Source of the DNA: Lysobacteraceae bacterium
GTDB lineage: Bacteria > Pseudomonadota > Gammaproteobacteria > Xanthomonadales > Xanthomonadaceae
DNA: 64,000 nt
Assembly (NCBI GenBank): GCA_016789405.1
Contig: JAEUPQ010000017.1
Location: forward strand, 124,001-188,000
Reading direction: 5' to 3'
The position numbers and the translations under genes were made by a program. Below the pieces are notes generated by a model. That model saw only the letters and a program-made list of their open reading frames with translations, did no database searches and was not told the origin of the DNA. Shown in pieces: positions 35,638 to 45,520 of the stretch (position 1 is its first letter; every line of letters begins with the position of its first letter).

Positions 35638-38600
35638 ATGATCGTCCTCGAGGGCCAACCAGCCCTATCGCCGTTCCGCCGCGACCGTCTCGAAACCCGC
35701 CTCCAGGCCCTCGTTCCCGGCCTCCGCATCGTCGGTGCCTGGTTCACTTACTGGGTCGAGCCCGAACCGGGCCACACGCCCGACGCCGACACCCTCCAGC
35801 GCATCCTCGAAGCGCACGGCCATCGCGAGCCCCTGGCCGACGGTGCCGTCTCGCGCTTCATCGCGCCGCGCCTGGGCACGATCTCGCCCTGGGCGAGCAA
35901 GGCCGGCGAACTGCTGCGCGGTGCCGGGCAACCGGTCCGGCGCGTCGAGCGCGGCACGCGCATCGATGTCTCGGGCTGGCCGCGCCAGATCAGCGATTCC
36001 GATGCGGCTGCGCCCGGGCCGTCGCCACGGGTCGGAACAACGAACAGCCAGCGCTTCTCTTCGATCGACGAGATCGAACGGGCCCTCGGGAAAATTCTCC
36101 ACGACCCGATGACCCAGTCGCTGCTGGCCGACGCGAACGACGCTTCGGCGCTGTTCGCGGTGCCGGCGCGCGGCGAACTGGAAGTCATTCCGCTGGCGCA
36201 GCTCGAATCCGCCAATGCGCGCCTGGGCCTGGCGCTCGCCGATGACGAGATCGAGTACCTGCGTGCGCGCTACACCGAGCTGGGACGCGATCCGCACGAC
36301 GTCGAGCTGATGATGTTCGCGCAGGCCAATTCCGAGCACTGCCGGCACAAGATCTTCAACGCCAGCTGGACCATCGACGGGCGCGAGCAGCCGCTGTCGC
36401 TGTTCCGGATGATCAAGCACACCCACCAGCAGACGCCCGACCACACGCTGTCGGCCTACAGCGACAACGCGGCGGTGGTGGAAGGCTATCCCGCGAAGCG
36501 TTTCCGCCCCGATCCTGCCACCGCGGAATACCGCGCCGAAGCCGAGGCGCCCAGCGCGTTCTGCATCAAGGTCGAAACCCACAACCATCCCACCGCGATC
36601 TCGCCGTTCCCTGGCGCCTCCACCGGCAACGGCGGCGAAATCCGCGACGAAGGCGCGACCGGTCGCGGCGGCAAGCCGAAGGCCGGCCTCTGCGGCTTCA
36701 GCGTGTCGCACCTGCGCATCCCGACGCTGCCCCAGCCCTGGGAGGCCGCGCGCGACCTGAACCCGCGCATGGCGCCGGCGCTCGAGATCATGCTCGACGG
36801 CCCGATCGGCGCCGCAGCGTTCAACAACGAGTTCGGCCGTCCGAACCTCACCGGCTACTTCCGCAGCTTCGAGCTGCGCGACGGCGACGACCTGGTCCGT
36901 GCCTACGACAAGCCGATCATGCTCGCCGGCGGCCTCGGCGCGATCGATCGGCCCATGGTCGCGAAGAAGACCCTGTCGCCCGGCGATGCGGTGATCGTGC
37001 TCGGTGGCCCGGCGATGCTGATCGGCCTCGGCGGCGGCGCCGCCAGTTCGGTGGCCTCCGGCGAAAGCGCCGAAGACCTCGATTTCGCCAGCGTGCAGCG
37101 CGACAACCCGGAAATGGAGCGCCGCTGCCAGGAAGTCATCGACCGTTGCGTCGCCCTGGCCGATCGCAACCCGATCCTGTGGTTCCACGACGTCGGTGCA
37201 GGCGGCCTGTCGAACGCGATCCCCGAACTGCTGCACGACAGCGGCGTCGGCGGCGTGATCGATCTGGGCAAGGTGCCGACCGACGATCCCTCGCTGTCGC
37301 CGATGCAGCTGTGGTGCAACGAATCGCAGGAACGCTATGTCCTCGGCGTGCCGCAGGACCGACTGGCCGAATTCGCCGAGCTGTGCGCGCGCGAGCGCTG
37401 CCCTTTCGCGGCGGTGGGCGTGGCGACGGCGGAAGAGCGACTGGTCGTCGGCTACGGTGCGACCGTCGACGCGATTCCGCAGGCGCCGGCGATCGACCTG
37501 CCGATGGACGTGCTGTTCGGCAAGCCGCCGAAGATGCATCGCGACACGCGGCGTCCTGCGCCGTCAAGCTGGCGCGCGCTCGATGGCCGCGCGATCGACC
37601 TGCACGAGGCCGGCCTGCGCGTGCTCGCGCATCCGACCGTCGCCGCCAAGAACTTCCTCATCACGATCGGCGACCGCTCCGTCGGTGGCCTGACCGCACG
37701 CGACCAGCTGGTCGGTCCCTGGCAGATGCCGGTGGCCGACTGCGCGATCACGCTCGCCGGCTTCGACACCGTGGCCGGTGAAGCGATGGCGATCGGCGAG
37801 CGCACGCCGCTGGCGCTGATCGATGCCGCCGCCGCCGCGCGCATGGCCGTGGGCGAGGCGATCACCAACCTCATCGCGGCACCGGTGCCCTCGCTGGCCC
37901 AGGTCAAGCTCTCCGCGAACTGGATGGCCGCCGCCGGCCACCCTGGCGAAGACGCGCGTCTCTACGACGCGGTGAAAGCCGTCGGCATGGCGCTGTGCCC
38001 GTCGCTCGACCTGAGCATCCCGGTCGGCAAGGACTCGCTGTCGATGCAGGCGCAGTGGCAGCAGGGCGGCGAGGCGCACAAGTCGGTGTCGCCCGTGTCG
38101 CTGATCGTCAGCGCCTTCGCGCCCGTCGAGGATGCGCGTGCTCAGCTGACGCCGCTGATGTCGCGCGATCCCGATACCGAGCTGTGGCTGATCGGCCTGG
38201 GTGCCGGCAAGCAGCGCCTCGGCGGCTCGATCCTCGCGCAGATCTACGATGGCTTCGGCGGTCGCCACGGCGACGACTCCGTGCCCGACCTCGACGATCC
38301 GGAACGCCTGCGCGGCCTGTACGAACTTCTGCGCGACGCACGCGAGCGAAGCCTGGTCCGCGCCTACCACGACCGCTCCGACGGCGGCGCCTTCGCGACG
38401 CTGGCGGAAATGGCGTTCTGCTCGCACCTGGGCCTGGACATCACGCTCGACGATTGGGGCGACGATGCCCTGCGCACGCTGTTCTGCGAGGAACTCGGCG
38501 CGATCGTGCAGATCGCCATCGAAGACCGCGCGGAATTCGCCGATCTCGTCGCGCAGCACGGCCTGATCGAATGCGCGCAGCGCATCGCGCGGCCGACCAC

Positions 38601-39597
38601 GGCCGGCGCGGTTCGCGTGCACCAGGATGGCGAAGTGGTCGCCGAATGGCGCTGGGAAGAACTGTTCGATGCGTGGTGGTCGGTCAGCCATGCGATGCAG
38701 CGCCTGCGCGACAACCCCGAATCCGCCGACGAGGAACGCACCGCCGTGCGCCGTTTCGACGGTCCGGGCCTGCAGCCCAAGCTGACGTTCGATGCCGCCG
38801 AGGATGTCGCCGCGCCGTACATCGCGACCGGCAAGCGTCCGCGCGTGGCGATCCTGCGTGAGCAGGGCGTCAACGGCCAGATCGAGATGGCGGCTGCGTT
38901 CGACCGCGCCGGCTTTGCCGCAGTCGACGTGCACATGAGCGACCTGATTTCCGGTCGCGTCGCGCTGGACAGCTTCAGCGGTTTCGCGGCCTGCGGCGGC
39001 TTCAGCTACGGCGATGTGCTCGGTGCCGGGCGCGGCTGGGCCACGTCGATCCTCGAGCGCGCGGCGCTGCGCGATGCCTTCGCGGCATTCTTCGCGCGTC
39101 CCGACACGTTCTCGCTCGGGGTGTGCAATGGCTGCCAGATGCTGTCGCAGCTCAAGGGGATCATTCCCGGCGCCGAACACTGGCCGCGCTTCCTGCGCAA
39201 TCGCAGCGAACAGTTCGAAGCCCGCTTCGGCATGCTCGAAGTCGCGGCATCGCCGTCGCTGTTCTTCCAGGGGATGGCCGGTTCGCGCATCCCGGTGGCG
39301 ATCGCGCACGGCGAAGGTCGCGCGACCTTCGACGACGACCTGGATCGCAACAGCGTCGCGATGGCGCTGCGCTACGTCGCCAACGATGGTGGTCCGGCGA
39401 CGAGCTACCCGGCCAATCCGAACGGTTCGGAGCATGCCATCGCCGGCGTGACCAGCCGCGACGGCCGCGCCACGATCCTGATGCCGCATCCGGAGCGCAC
39501 GCCGCGCAGCGTCAACATGAGCTGGGCGCCGGCCGACTGGGCGGAAGCCTCGCCGTGGCTGCGCATGTTCCGCAACGTGCGCGTGGCGATGGGGTGA
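35638..39597 (+). CDS. purL: Phosphoribosylformylglycinamidine synthase
   Basis: This 1319-residue large-type FGAM synthase carries out step 4 of purine synthesis, using glutamine and ATP to convert FGAR to FGAM. It has an N-terminal PurS-like domain, a linker with the conserved [12 protein letters not shown], two PurM-like ATP domains (GGKPKAG, then VGKDSLSMQ) and a C-terminal glutamine amidotransferase. In the amidotransferase GVCNGCQML holds the catalytic Cys and [11 protein letters not shown] the His and Glu. Length is normal. It is monocistronic in appearance. Confidence 0.98.
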   Translation: MIVLEGQPALSPFRRDRLETRLQALVPGLRIVGAWFTYWVEPEPGHTPDADTLQRILEAHGHREPLADGAVSRFIAPRLGTISPWASKAGELLRGAGQPVRRVERGTRIDVSGWPRQISDSDAAAPGPSPRVGTTNSQRFSSIDEIERALGKILHDPMTQSLLADANDASALFAVPARGELEVIPLAQLESANARLGLALADDEIEYLRARYTELGRDPHDVELMMFAQANSEHCRHKIFNASWTIDGREQPLSLFRMIKHTHQQTPDHTLSAYSDNAAVVEGYPAKRFRPDPATAEYRAEAEAPSAFCIKVETHNHPTAISPFPGASTGNGGEIRDEGATGRGGKPKAGLCGFSVSHLRIPTLPQPWEAARDLNPRMAPALEIMLDGPIGAAAFNNEFGRPNLTGYFRSFELRDGDDLVRAYDKPIMLAGGLGAIDRPMVAKKTLSPGDAVIVLGGPAMLIGLGGGAASSVASGESAEDLDFASVQRDNPEMERRCQEVIDRCVALADRNPILWFHDVGAGGLSNAIPELLHDSGVGGVIDLGKVPTDDPSLSPMQLWCNESQERYVLGVPQDRLAEFAELCARERCPFAAVGVATAEERLVVGYGATVDAIPQAPAIDLPMDVLFGKPPKMHRDTRRPAPSSWRALDGRAIDLHEAGLRVLAHPTVAAKNFLITIGDRSVGGLTARDQLVGPWQMPVADCAITLAGFDTVAGEAMAIGERTPLALIDAAAAARMAVGEAITNLIAAPVPSLAQVKLSANWMAAAGHPGEDARLYDAVKAVGMALCPSLDLSIPVGKDSLSMQAQWQQGGEAHKSVSPVSLIVSAFAPVEDARAQLTPLMSRDPDTELWLIGLGAGKQRLGGSILAQIYDGFGGRHGDDSVPDLDDPERLRGLYELLRDARERSLVRAYHDRSDGGAFATLAEMAFCSHLGLDITLDDWGDDALRTLFCEELGAIVQIAIEDRAEFADLVAQHGLIECAQRIARPTTAGAVRVHQDGEVVAEWRWEELFDAWWSVSHAMQRLRDNPESADEERTAVRRFDGPGLQPKLTFDAAEDVAAPYIATGKRPRVAILREQGVNGQIEMAAAFDRAGFAAVDVHMSDLISGRVALDSFSGFAACGGFSYGDVLGAGRGWATSILERAALRDAFAAFFARPDTFSLGVCNGCQMLSQLKGIIPGAEHWPRFLRNRSEQFEARFGMLEVAASPSLFFQGMAGSRIPVAIAHGEGRATFDDDLDRNSVAMALRYVANDGGPATSYPANPNGSEHAIAGVTSRDGRATILMPHPERTPRSVNMSWAPADWAEASPWLRMFRNVRVAMG

Positions 39598-39601
39598 TCA
39601 A

Positions 39602-39624
39602 GCGGGCGTCCTCGCGACGCCCGC
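39602..39624 (+). terminator. GC-rich hairpin after purL
   Basis: A 9-bp perfect stem (GCGGGCGTC / GACGCCCGC) with a 5-base loop begins 5 bases after the purL stop and ends 7 bases before the next ATG. It has no T run. It may be a weak terminator or limit expression of the HAD gene. Confidence 0.45.
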
Positions 39625-39631
39625 GCATCCG

Positions 39632-40087
39632 ATGCGGATCGCGTTCGACCTGGATGGGACGCTGGTGCCGATGTTCGCGGGCCAGTTTCCCGTCGAGCCG
39701 GTCGCTTGGCCGATGCGTGCATTCGCCCCGGATCCCTTGCGACGCCAGACGATCCAATTGTTCCGGCTGCTCCGGGCACGGAAGCATGAGCTCTGGGTCT
39801 ATACGTCCTCACTCCGCAGGCCCTTCGACATCCGGCGGACATTCTGGGCGCATGGCATTCGCCTCGATGGCGTGATCAATGCCGGACGGCATGCGCGATC
39901 CGATCGCGCGGTGCGCAGTGGCGCATCCAAGTTTCCGCCGGCGTTCGCGATCGATCTGCTGATCGACGATGCGCCCGGCGTCGCGCTGGAAGGACAGCGC
40001 CATGGCTTTCGCGTGCTGGGTATCGATCCCGGTGACTTCGAATGGAGCCAGCGAGTGTCGACGGAAGTCGATCGCGTGATCGGTTGA
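39632..40087 (+). CDS. HAD-superfamily hydrolase-like protein
   Basis: This 151-residue protein starts with FDLDGTLVP (HAD motif I, with both aspartates). It continues with WVYTSSLRRP (motif II Ser/Thr), a SKFPPAF lysine segment and LLIDDAPGV (motif III/IV aspartates). It lacks a recognisable cap domain and is short, so it may be a small phosphatase of unknown substrate. It follows purL by 34 bases on the same strand, with a GC-rich hairpin between. Confidence 0.72.
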   Translation: MRIAFDLDGTLVPMFAGQFPVEPVAWPMRAFAPDPLRRQTIQLFRLLRARKHELWVYTSSLRRPFDIRRTFWAHGIRLDGVINAGRHARSDRAVRSGASKFPPAFAIDLLIDDAPGVALEGQRHGFRVLGIDPGDFEWSQRVSTEVDRVIG

Positions 40088-40127
40088 GGACGACGTTATC
40101 GGCAGATCCTTGGCATGGAGGATCCGC

Positions 40128-40835
40128 TCAGGTGTCGTGCCCGAGCTGTCCCTGGTCGAAGTCGCGGGTCTTGCGTACCGCGAGCTGGTTGCTGATGCCA
40201 AGTAGCTCGTAGTATCCGGCGAGCGTCGCGAGCAGGCTGTCGACGCCGAGCTTCGGCGTTTCGGTCGCGACGCTCTCGATCTGACGCAGCCTCGCTTCGT
40301 CCTTGCGGCTGCGGCCGAGCCATTTCAGTTTCTTGCGCTGCCACAGCCCGAGGCGCGGTGGCGGGCCCAGCTTCGGTGGCACCCACAGGTAGTCGTCGAA
40401 GATCATCACGCCGCCGACCTTGAGCAGGGGCCAGCTCATCACGCCGTCGGCCATGGCGCCGAATGCGGAATGCCAGCCGTCGATGTAGACGATGTCGTAC
40501 CGGCCATCGACCTTGCGCAGGCCGTCGAAACTGGGACCGGGGAACTCGCGGATCTTGTGCGCATGCGCGGCCGTGTTGCTGCGAAAGCGGGCGTGGTAGT
40601 CGCCGTAGACCGGGTCGGCAGCGAACAGATCCAGGCAATCGATGCGGCAGTCGTCGGCGGTCAGGATGTTCTCGCACAGCCACAGCGTCGAACGGCCTTC
40701 GAAGCTGCCGATCTCCAATGCGCGCAGCCCCGATCTGTCGCGGAAATCGCCCAGCCAGCGTTCCCAGTGCGGAATGTTGTGCTCGAACCAGTTCTCGGAA
40801 AACTGCGGCGCGACGTGGGCTGGGTATCCGGTCAT
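40128..40835 (-). CDS. Class I SAM-dependent methyltransferase
   Basis: This 235-residue methyltransferase resembles the Methyltransf_24 type. The SAM-binding loop is ALEIGSFEGRSTLWL (about residue 38), with DCLDLFA as the acidic loop after strand 2 and VYIDGWHSAF plus VMIFDDY as later conserved strands. The C-terminus, rich in Lys and Leu, has no recognised partner domain. Substrate is unknown. A TAGAAT hexamer lies 26 bases before the ATG. It ends 40 bases from the convergent HAD gene. Confidence 0.82.
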   Translation of the reverse strand: MTGYPAHVAPQFSENWFEHNIPHWERWLGDFRDRSGLRALEIGSFEGRSTLWLCENILTADDCRIDCLDLFAADPVYGDYHARFRSNTAAHAHKIREFPGPSFDGLRKVDGRYDIVYIDGWHSAFGAMADGVMSWPLLKVGGVMIFDDYLWVPPKLGPPPRLGLWQRKKLKWLGRSRKDEARLRQIESVATETPKLGVDSLLATLAGYYELLGISNQLAVRKTRDFDQGQLGHDT

Positions 40836-40861
40836 GGGGTTCGCCTGGGTGCGGGAGCAGG

Positions 40862-40867
40862 ATTCTA
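40862..40867 (-). promoter_or_regulatory. Candidate -10 TAGAAT of the methyltransferase gene
   Basis: On the minus strand TAGAAT lies 26 bases before the ATG at 40835, just after the convergent ptsI stop region. The -35 region shows no clear match. Confidence 0.4.
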
Positions 40868-40914
40868 GGCGCCTGCGGCCAGCGTATTGCGGACCAGTGT
40901 CGCGTTCCTGAGCC

Positions 40915-42648
40915 TCAGCCCGTCGCCTGCGCCAGCCAGCGTTCGATCGAGCCGCGGTCGCGGGCGCGGAGCAGGGTGGCGGCGCGTCCGCGCAGCGCGG
41001 ACAGATCGAAGCCGCGGATCGCGCGGCGCAGCTCCAGCAACGTGCCGGGGTGGAGGCTGAATTCCTCGAGCCCCAGGGCCAGCAGTACAGGCGCGAACAG
41101 CGGGTCGCCGGCCATTTCGCCGCAGACCGCGACCGGCTTGCGGTGCGTGCGTGCGGCGCGGATGACGCCGTGGATGAGACGCAGCACGGCCGGGTGCAGC
41201 GGCGAATACAGTTCGCCCAGCGCATCGTTGTTGCGATCGGCGGCGAGCAGGTACTGCACGAGGTCGTTGGTGCCGATCGACAGGAAATCCACCGCGCCGA
41301 TGAAGGTCTGCAGCGCGATCGCGGCCGACGGCACTTCGATCATCGCGCCGACCGGCACGGCTTCGGCGATGGCGTGCCCTTCTGCGCGCAGTTCGCGCTG
41401 CACGTCCTTGATCCGGGTGCGCACCGCGATCACTTCCTCGCGCCCGCTGACCATCGGGATCAGCACGCGCACCGGGCCGTAGGCGCTGGCGCGCAGGATC
41501 GCGCGCAACTGCGTGCGGAACAGCGCGTCGCGCGCGAGGGACAGGCGCACGCCGCGCAGGCCCATGGCCGGGTTCGGTTCGCCGGGCAGCGCGAGGGCGG
41601 TGCCGTCGGCCTTGTCCGCGCCGATGTCGAGGGTGCGGATCGTCACCGTGCGCCCGGTCATGCCGAGCACCAGGTCGCGATAGGCGCGGAACTGCTCTTC
41701 TTCGTCCGGCAAGGTCAGGCGCAGGTCCGCCGGACGGTGCATGAACAGGAATTCGGTGCGGTACAGGCCGACACCGGCCGCACCCAGCGCGTGCGCCTCG
41801 GCCACGTCCTCGCGCGACTCTGCGTTCGCCCACAGCTTGATGTCGACGCCGTCGCGCGTGCGCGTGGGTTCGCGGCGCAGGCGATGCAGCTGCTTGCGTT
41901 CGCGCGCGTACTCCTGCACCCGTGCGCGATGCTCGCGCAGGTCGTTCGCGTCCGGCTCGAGGATGACCAGGCCGCTGCCGCCGTCGACCGCGAGGACGTC
42001 GCCGTCATTGACCTTCTGCAGCACGTGCGTGGCGCCGATCACCAGCGGCACATGCAGGCTGCGCGCGAGGATCGCGGTGTGCGACAGCGGGCTGCCGGCG
42101 GCGGTGACCACGGCCATGACGCCCTGGCTGTGCAGCTGCACCAGATCCGAGGGCGAGACGTTGTCGGTGACCAGGATGTCGCCGGCGATGCCCTGGAGGT
42201 CGGCATCGCGCTTGTGCAGCGCGGCGTGGATGCGGCCGACGATCTGGTCGATGTCGTCGATGCGCGTGCGCAGGTAGGCATCGTCCATGCCTGCGAAGAC
42301 CGCGGCGATGCGGTCGCGCTGCAGGCGCAGGGCGTAGTCGGCGGTGTAGCGGCCGGTGCGGATCAGTTCGTCCAGACCGGCGATGAGCTCCGGGTCGTCG
42401 AGCAGCAGCGCATGCAGGTCGAGGAATTCGCCGACTTCGTGCGCCATCGCGCCGTGCAGGCGGTCGTGCAGCGCGCGCATCTCGCCGCGCACCACGTCGA
42501 TGGCGGCATGCAGGCGCTCGATCTCGTCTTCGATCAGCTCGGCGTCGAGCCGCTCCTCGGCCACGTCCAGCACATGCGGCAGGCGAACGCGCGCGCGTCC
42601 CAGTGCGCTGCCGCGCGATGCCCCATGGCCTGAGAGGATGCGTCGCAT
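40915..42648 (-). CDS. ptsI: PTS enzyme I (phosphoenolpyruvate-protein phosphotransferase)
   Basis: This 577-residue EI accepts phosphate from phosphoenolpyruvate and passes it to HPr. The phosphorylated His is in GSPLSHTAILARSLHVP (about residue 190). The PEP-binding region shows LDIGADKADGT and LRGVRLSLA, and GEMAGDPLFAPVLL lies near the catalytic Cys region. AAGGA lies 7 bases before the ATG. It follows ptsH by 11 bases, so EIIA-HPr-EI forms one operon. No sugar permease is nearby, which indicates a regulatory PTS. Confidence 0.97.
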   Translation of the reverse strand: MRRILSGHGASRGSALGRARVRLPHVLDVAEERLDAELIEDEIERLHAAIDVVRGEMRALHDRLHGAMAHEVGEFLDLHALLLDDPELIAGLDELIRTGRYTADYALRLQRDRIAAVFAGMDDAYLRTRIDDIDQIVGRIHAALHKRDADLQGIAGDILVTDNVSPSDLVQLHSQGVMAVVTAAGSPLSHTAILARSLHVPLVIGATHVLQKVNDGDVLAVDGGSGLVILEPDANDLREHRARVQEYARERKQLHRLRREPTRTRDGVDIKLWANAESREDVAEAHALGAAGVGLYRTEFLFMHRPADLRLTLPDEEEQFRAYRDLVLGMTGRTVTIRTLDIGADKADGTALALPGEPNPAMGLRGVRLSLARDALFRTQLRAILRASAYGPVRVLIPMVSGREEVIAVRTRIKDVQRELRAEGHAIAEAVPVGAMIEVPSAAIALQTFIGAVDFLSIGTNDLVQYLLAADRNNDALGELYSPLHPAVLRLIHGVIRAARTHRKPVAVCGEMAGDPLFAPVLLALGLEEFSLHPGTLLELRRAIRGFDLSALRGRAATLLRARDRGSIERWLAQATG

Positions 42649-42659
42649 GCGGGTCCTTT

Positions 42660-42929
42660 TCAGCTGTCCTCGTCGAAGCGTCGCTCGAACAGCGACACGA
42701 TGGCGTCCATCGCCGCGGTTTCGTCCTCGCCGTCGGTGCGGACCACGACCGTGCTGCCATGGCCGGCGGCGAGCAGCATCACGCCCATGATGCTCTTGGC
42801 GTTCACTTCGCGCCCCTTGGCCGACACGGTGGCGGCGCAGCGGAACGCGGAGACGGTCTGCACCAGTTTCGCGGTGGCGCGCGCGTGCAGGCCGAGGCGG
42901 TTCTGGATGGGCAGTTCGCGTTCGATCAT
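42660..42929 (-). CDS. ptsH: PTS phosphocarrier protein HPr
   Basis: This 89-residue HPr has the active-site His in NRLGLHARATAKLV (about residue 15) and the Ser46 site in NAKSIMGVMLLAA, the target of HPr kinase. It passes phosphate from EI to the EIIA encoded upstream. The start (ATG at 42929) lacks a strong Shine-Dalgarno sequence and follows the EIIA stop by 73 bases. Presence of the Ser46 site suggests that HprK exists elsewhere in this genome. Confidence 0.96.
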   Translation of the reverse strand: MIERELPIQNRLGLHARATAKLVQTVSAFRCAATVSAKGREVNAKSIMGVMLLAAGHGSTVVVRTDGEDETAAMDAIVSLFERRFDEDS

Positions 42930-43002
42930 GGCGTGGGTCCGGTGGTGGCGAGGCCGGGTGAGACGTGGGCGGTGAAGCGGGTGGTGATGTGGTGCGTCAT
43001 GG

Positions 43003-43395
43003 TCAGGCGTCGTCCAGGCGCACGCCGTTGCGGGCGCCCGCGGCGGCGACGGCCGGCAATTCGTCGAGCGGCAGGTCGGCGTAGTTCATCACGCGCAGCA
43101 GCATCGGCAGGTTCAGCGACGACACGCGACGCACCGGCGTGCCCAGGCGCGCGACCTGCGCGGCGAGGTTGCTCGGCGACCCGCCGTACAGATCGGTGAG
43201 CACCAGCACGCCTTCGCCAGCGTCGACCCGGCGCAGCGCAGCGCTGGCCTGGGGCAGGGCGAGCGCGACATCGGCGTCGAACGCCAGTTCGAACGCTTCG
43301 GTCTTCAGAGGCAGCTGTCGCAGGATCCGGGTCGCTACGTCGACCAGGGCGCTGCCGATGCCGGGATGGGTGATGAGTAGGATGCCGACGGCCAT
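43003..43395 (-). CDS. PTS EIIA component, mannose (fructose) family
   Basis: This 130-residue EIIA domain has its phosphorylated His in LLITHPGIGSALV (about residue 10), followed by VLVLTDLYGGSPSNLAAQ, a mannose-family hallmark. It is a stand-alone domain with no IIB or IIC, so it probably acts as a regulator rather than for transport. TAACTT sits exactly six bases before the ATG, which suggests a leaderless transcript and an operon start here. In related genera rapZ and hprK usually precede this gene; here an unrelated nucleotidyltransferase gene does. Confidence 0.93.
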   Translation of the reverse strand: MAVGILLITHPGIGSALVDVATRILRQLPLKTEAFELAFDADVALALPQASAALRRVDAGEGVLVLTDLYGGSPSNLAAQVARLGTPVRRVSSLNLPMLLRVMNYADLPLDELPAVAAAGARNGVRLDDA

Positions 43396-43401
43396 GCCGC
43401 C

Positions 43402-43407
43402 AAGTTA
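43402..43407 (-). promoter_or_regulatory. -10 hexamer TAACTT of the PTS operon
   Basis: On the minus strand TAACTT is followed by six bases (GGCGGC) and the EIIA ATG, consistent with leaderless transcription of EIIA-ptsH-ptsI. Confidence 0.5.
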
Positions 43408-43483
43408 ACAGACGGACGTGACAGCCCGGAAGCCCGGAATTCCGACAGGGGCGAAAGGCCGCGCGCCAGCTCGCGGTGTCCGT

Positions 43484-44290
43484 CTACTCGGCGAGCACCG
43501 CATGGAACAGAGCGTTCAATGCCGGCAGCGCGCTCGGGCGCCGCTCGACCGCAGGCTGCATCGATTCCAGCCGCGCCAGCTCCTCGATCACGAAGGCGCC
43601 GATCCCCGGGACCGCATCACCGACCCAGGTCTCCGGCGCTTCGCGCTTGCGCGCGAGCAGATCGTCGATGTCGCCACGCAGCGCGGGCCTGTCCTCGATG
43701 AGGTGCAGCAGTTTGTCGAACTCGATCGGCGCGGGCGTGCCGTAGCGTTCCAGCCAGCGCACGGCCAGCAGTGGGCGCAGCGCATAGAAATACTTCTTCA
43801 GCGACACCTGCGATTCGCGCAGATAGGCGCGTTCGGTGTTCTTGGCCATGCTGCGGTAGTGGTACATGCCGCTTTCGATCGAATAGACCTGCGGCAGCAG
43901 CGCGCGTGCGGCATCGGCGAATCCGCCGCGCACGATGTAGCGGATCGGCGATTGCGCCCATTCGACGAAGGCGGGATTCGACTTCCACAGCAGCCGCAGC
44001 GCCTTGCGCACGTCCCAGCCGTTGAGGTCGATGTCGTCGACGATCGGGTATTCGATCACGTCGCGCTTCTCTTCCAGGTCCACGGCCTGGTACCACGCCG
44101 GCGGATGGGCGTAGATGAAGCGCACGTCGTAGTCGGAGTTCGGCGATGCGAAACCCCAGGCGCGGCTGCCGGATTCCACCGCGAGCAGGATGCGCACGCC
44201 GTGTTCTTCTTCCGCGCGCAGCAGGCGGCGCAGGATCTCGGCGTGGACGTCGCCTGGAATGGCGGGGTGGGGCGGGAGCAGTTCGGTCAT
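43484..44290 (-). CDS. RlaP-like nucleotidyltransferase (DNA polymerase beta superfamily)
   Basis: This 268-residue protein is a predicted nucleotidyltransferase. VESGSRAWGFASPNSDYDVRFIY (here quoted only in part: GSRAWGF and SDYDVRF) is the polymerase-beta motif with the catalytic Asp pair, and DDIDLNGWDVRKALRLL follows. This matches the RlaP group, whose members are often found beside RNA ligases and are thought to act in RNA repair. No RNA ligase gene is in this window. A 32-base gap separates it from rlmM upstream on the same strand. Substrate is unknown. Confidence 0.82.
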   Translation of the reverse strand: MTELLPPHPAIPGDVHAEILRRLLRAEEEHGVRILLAVESGSRAWGFASPNSDYDVRFIYAHPPAWYQAVDLEEKRDVIEYPIVDDIDLNGWDVRKALRLLWKSNPAFVEWAQSPIRYIVRGGFADAARALLPQVYSIESGMYHYRSMAKNTERAYLRESQVSLKKYFYALRPLLAVRWLERYGTPAPIEFDKLLHLIEDRPALRGDIDDLLARKREAPETWVGDAVPGIGAFVIEELARLESMQPAVERRPSALPALNALFHAVLAE

Positions 44291-44322
44291 CGGTGGCGGC
44301 ACGTACGGATCGATGTCCGATC

Positions 44323-45405
44323 CTAGCGTCCCGACGGCGTCGCGAACACCGTGATCTCTTCGCGATCGTGGTAGAGCTGCTTCGCGCGGATCGTCAGCGG
44401 CTTGCCGGCCTGCGTGGCGAAGCGGTCGAGGCACAGGCGGGTCTCGTGCCAGCGCTTCTTCATCGGCAGCTTGAGGTTGAAGATCGCGTGCCGGCACCAG
44501 CCCTCGCGGAACCATTCGGCCATGCGCGCGGCGACGCGGCTGGGTTGCTCGACCATGTCGCAGACCATCCAGTCCAGCGGCTTTGCAGGGTGCCAGGCGA
44601 AACCGTCGGCACGCAGGTGCTGCACCAGGCCGGTGTCCATGACGTGCGGACGCAGCGGGCCGTTGTCGATCGCGGTGACCTGCAGCTTGTGCCGGGTCAG
44701 GACCCAGGTCCAGCCGCCCGGTGCCGCGCCGAGGTCGGCGGCGCGCATGCCTTCGCGCAGCAGCTTCGCGCGCTCGTCGGCGGTGAGCAGGGTCAGGATC
44801 GCTTCTTCGAGTTTCAGCGCCGAACGCGACGGGGCATCGGCATGCATCTTCAGTCGCGGCACGCCCATGGGCCACGGCGAACCGTCGCGCGGGTCGCCGA
44901 TGGCGAGGAGCGCGTGGTCGCCTGCAACGAAGCAGACGTGCAGCGCAGGCAGGCGCGCGTTGTCCTGCGCGCTGAGCAGCCCGGCCTTGCGCAGCGCCGG
45001 TCGCAGCGCGTTGCCGAAGCTGCGCGCGAGGCCGGCGAGCGGCTTGGCCTCGTCGGAGTCCGGGTGTTCGACGACGAGCGTGCCGAACGCGACCTGCTTC
45101 CGATCCGCAGCCGTCAGCGCTTCGAGCATCGGTGCGATCCGGTCCTTCGGGTCGAGATCGCGCAGTTCCGCGATCAGCACCAGCTTCTGGCGCGCAAAGA
45201 TCAGGTCCGCGAACGGCAATGCTTGCGACAGCGCATCGCCCGCGCCAGCGGGATCGTCGCCTGACAGGAACAGCGCATGGCCGCTGTTGCGTTCGGTACG
45301 CGCGTAGCCGCCGAAGCCGGCCTCCGCAGCGCGCTCGGTGAGTTCGCCGGCGAGCTCGGGCTCGAAGCCGGCGCGGCAGTAGCAGAGGAGGCCTTGGGTG
45401 GTCAT
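44323..45405 (-). CDS. rlmM: 23S rRNA 2'-O-ribose C2498 methyltransferase RlmM
   Basis: This 360-residue methyltransferase acts on C2498 of 23S rRNA. A THUMP-like N-terminal domain (CYCRAGFEPELAGELTERA) precedes the Rossmann fold, where DLGAAPGGWTWVLTRHKL is the SAM-binding motif (about residue 218). DWMVCDMVEQPSRVA and KLPMKKRWHE are family-specific segments holding the catalytic Lys/Asp/Lys. Length is normal. A dispersed inverted repeat lies upstream of the gene, at 45437-45510. Confidence 0.95.
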   Translation of the reverse strand: MTTQGLLCYCRAGFEPELAGELTERAAEAGFGGYARTERNSGHALFLSGDDPAGAGDALSQALPFADLIFARQKLVLIAELRDLDPKDRIAPMLEALTAADRKQVAFGTLVVEHPDSDEAKPLAGLARSFGNALRPALRKAGLLSAQDNARLPALHVCFVAGDHALLAIGDPRDGSPWPMGVPRLKMHADAPSRSALKLEEAILTLLTADERAKLLREGMRAADLGAAPGGWTWVLTRHKLQVTAIDNGPLRPHVMDTGLVQHLRADGFAWHPAKPLDWMVCDMVEQPSRVAARMAEWFREGWCRHAIFNLKLPMKKRWHETRLCLDRFATQAGKPLTIRAKQLYHDREEITVFATPSGR

Positions 45406-45436
45406 GGCAGGCGCGTGCGATCTCGAAGGTCGCCGT

Positions 45437-45510
45437 CGTCATCCTCGCGCAAGCGAGGTCCCGATACTGCCGGCGGTGATGCATGGGTCCCCGCTTGCGC
45501 GAGGATGACG
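45437..45510. repeat. Dispersed inverted repeat (dRS3-like arms)
   Basis: CGTCATCCTCGCGCAAGCG (45437-45455) and its exact complement (45492-45510) flank a 36-base spacer whose ends extend the pairing imperfectly. The arms resemble the GTCATTCCCGCG...GCGGGAAT family of small mobile repeats found in many proteobacteria. It lies between rlmM and the deaminase gene. Confidence 0.75.
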
Positions 45511-45520
45511 ATGAATGGGC

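Noticed and set aside
35665..39489. Two minus-strand frames of more than 600 codons across purL
   Set aside because: Both are antisense to purL, whose domains are complete; no start signal or recognised product.
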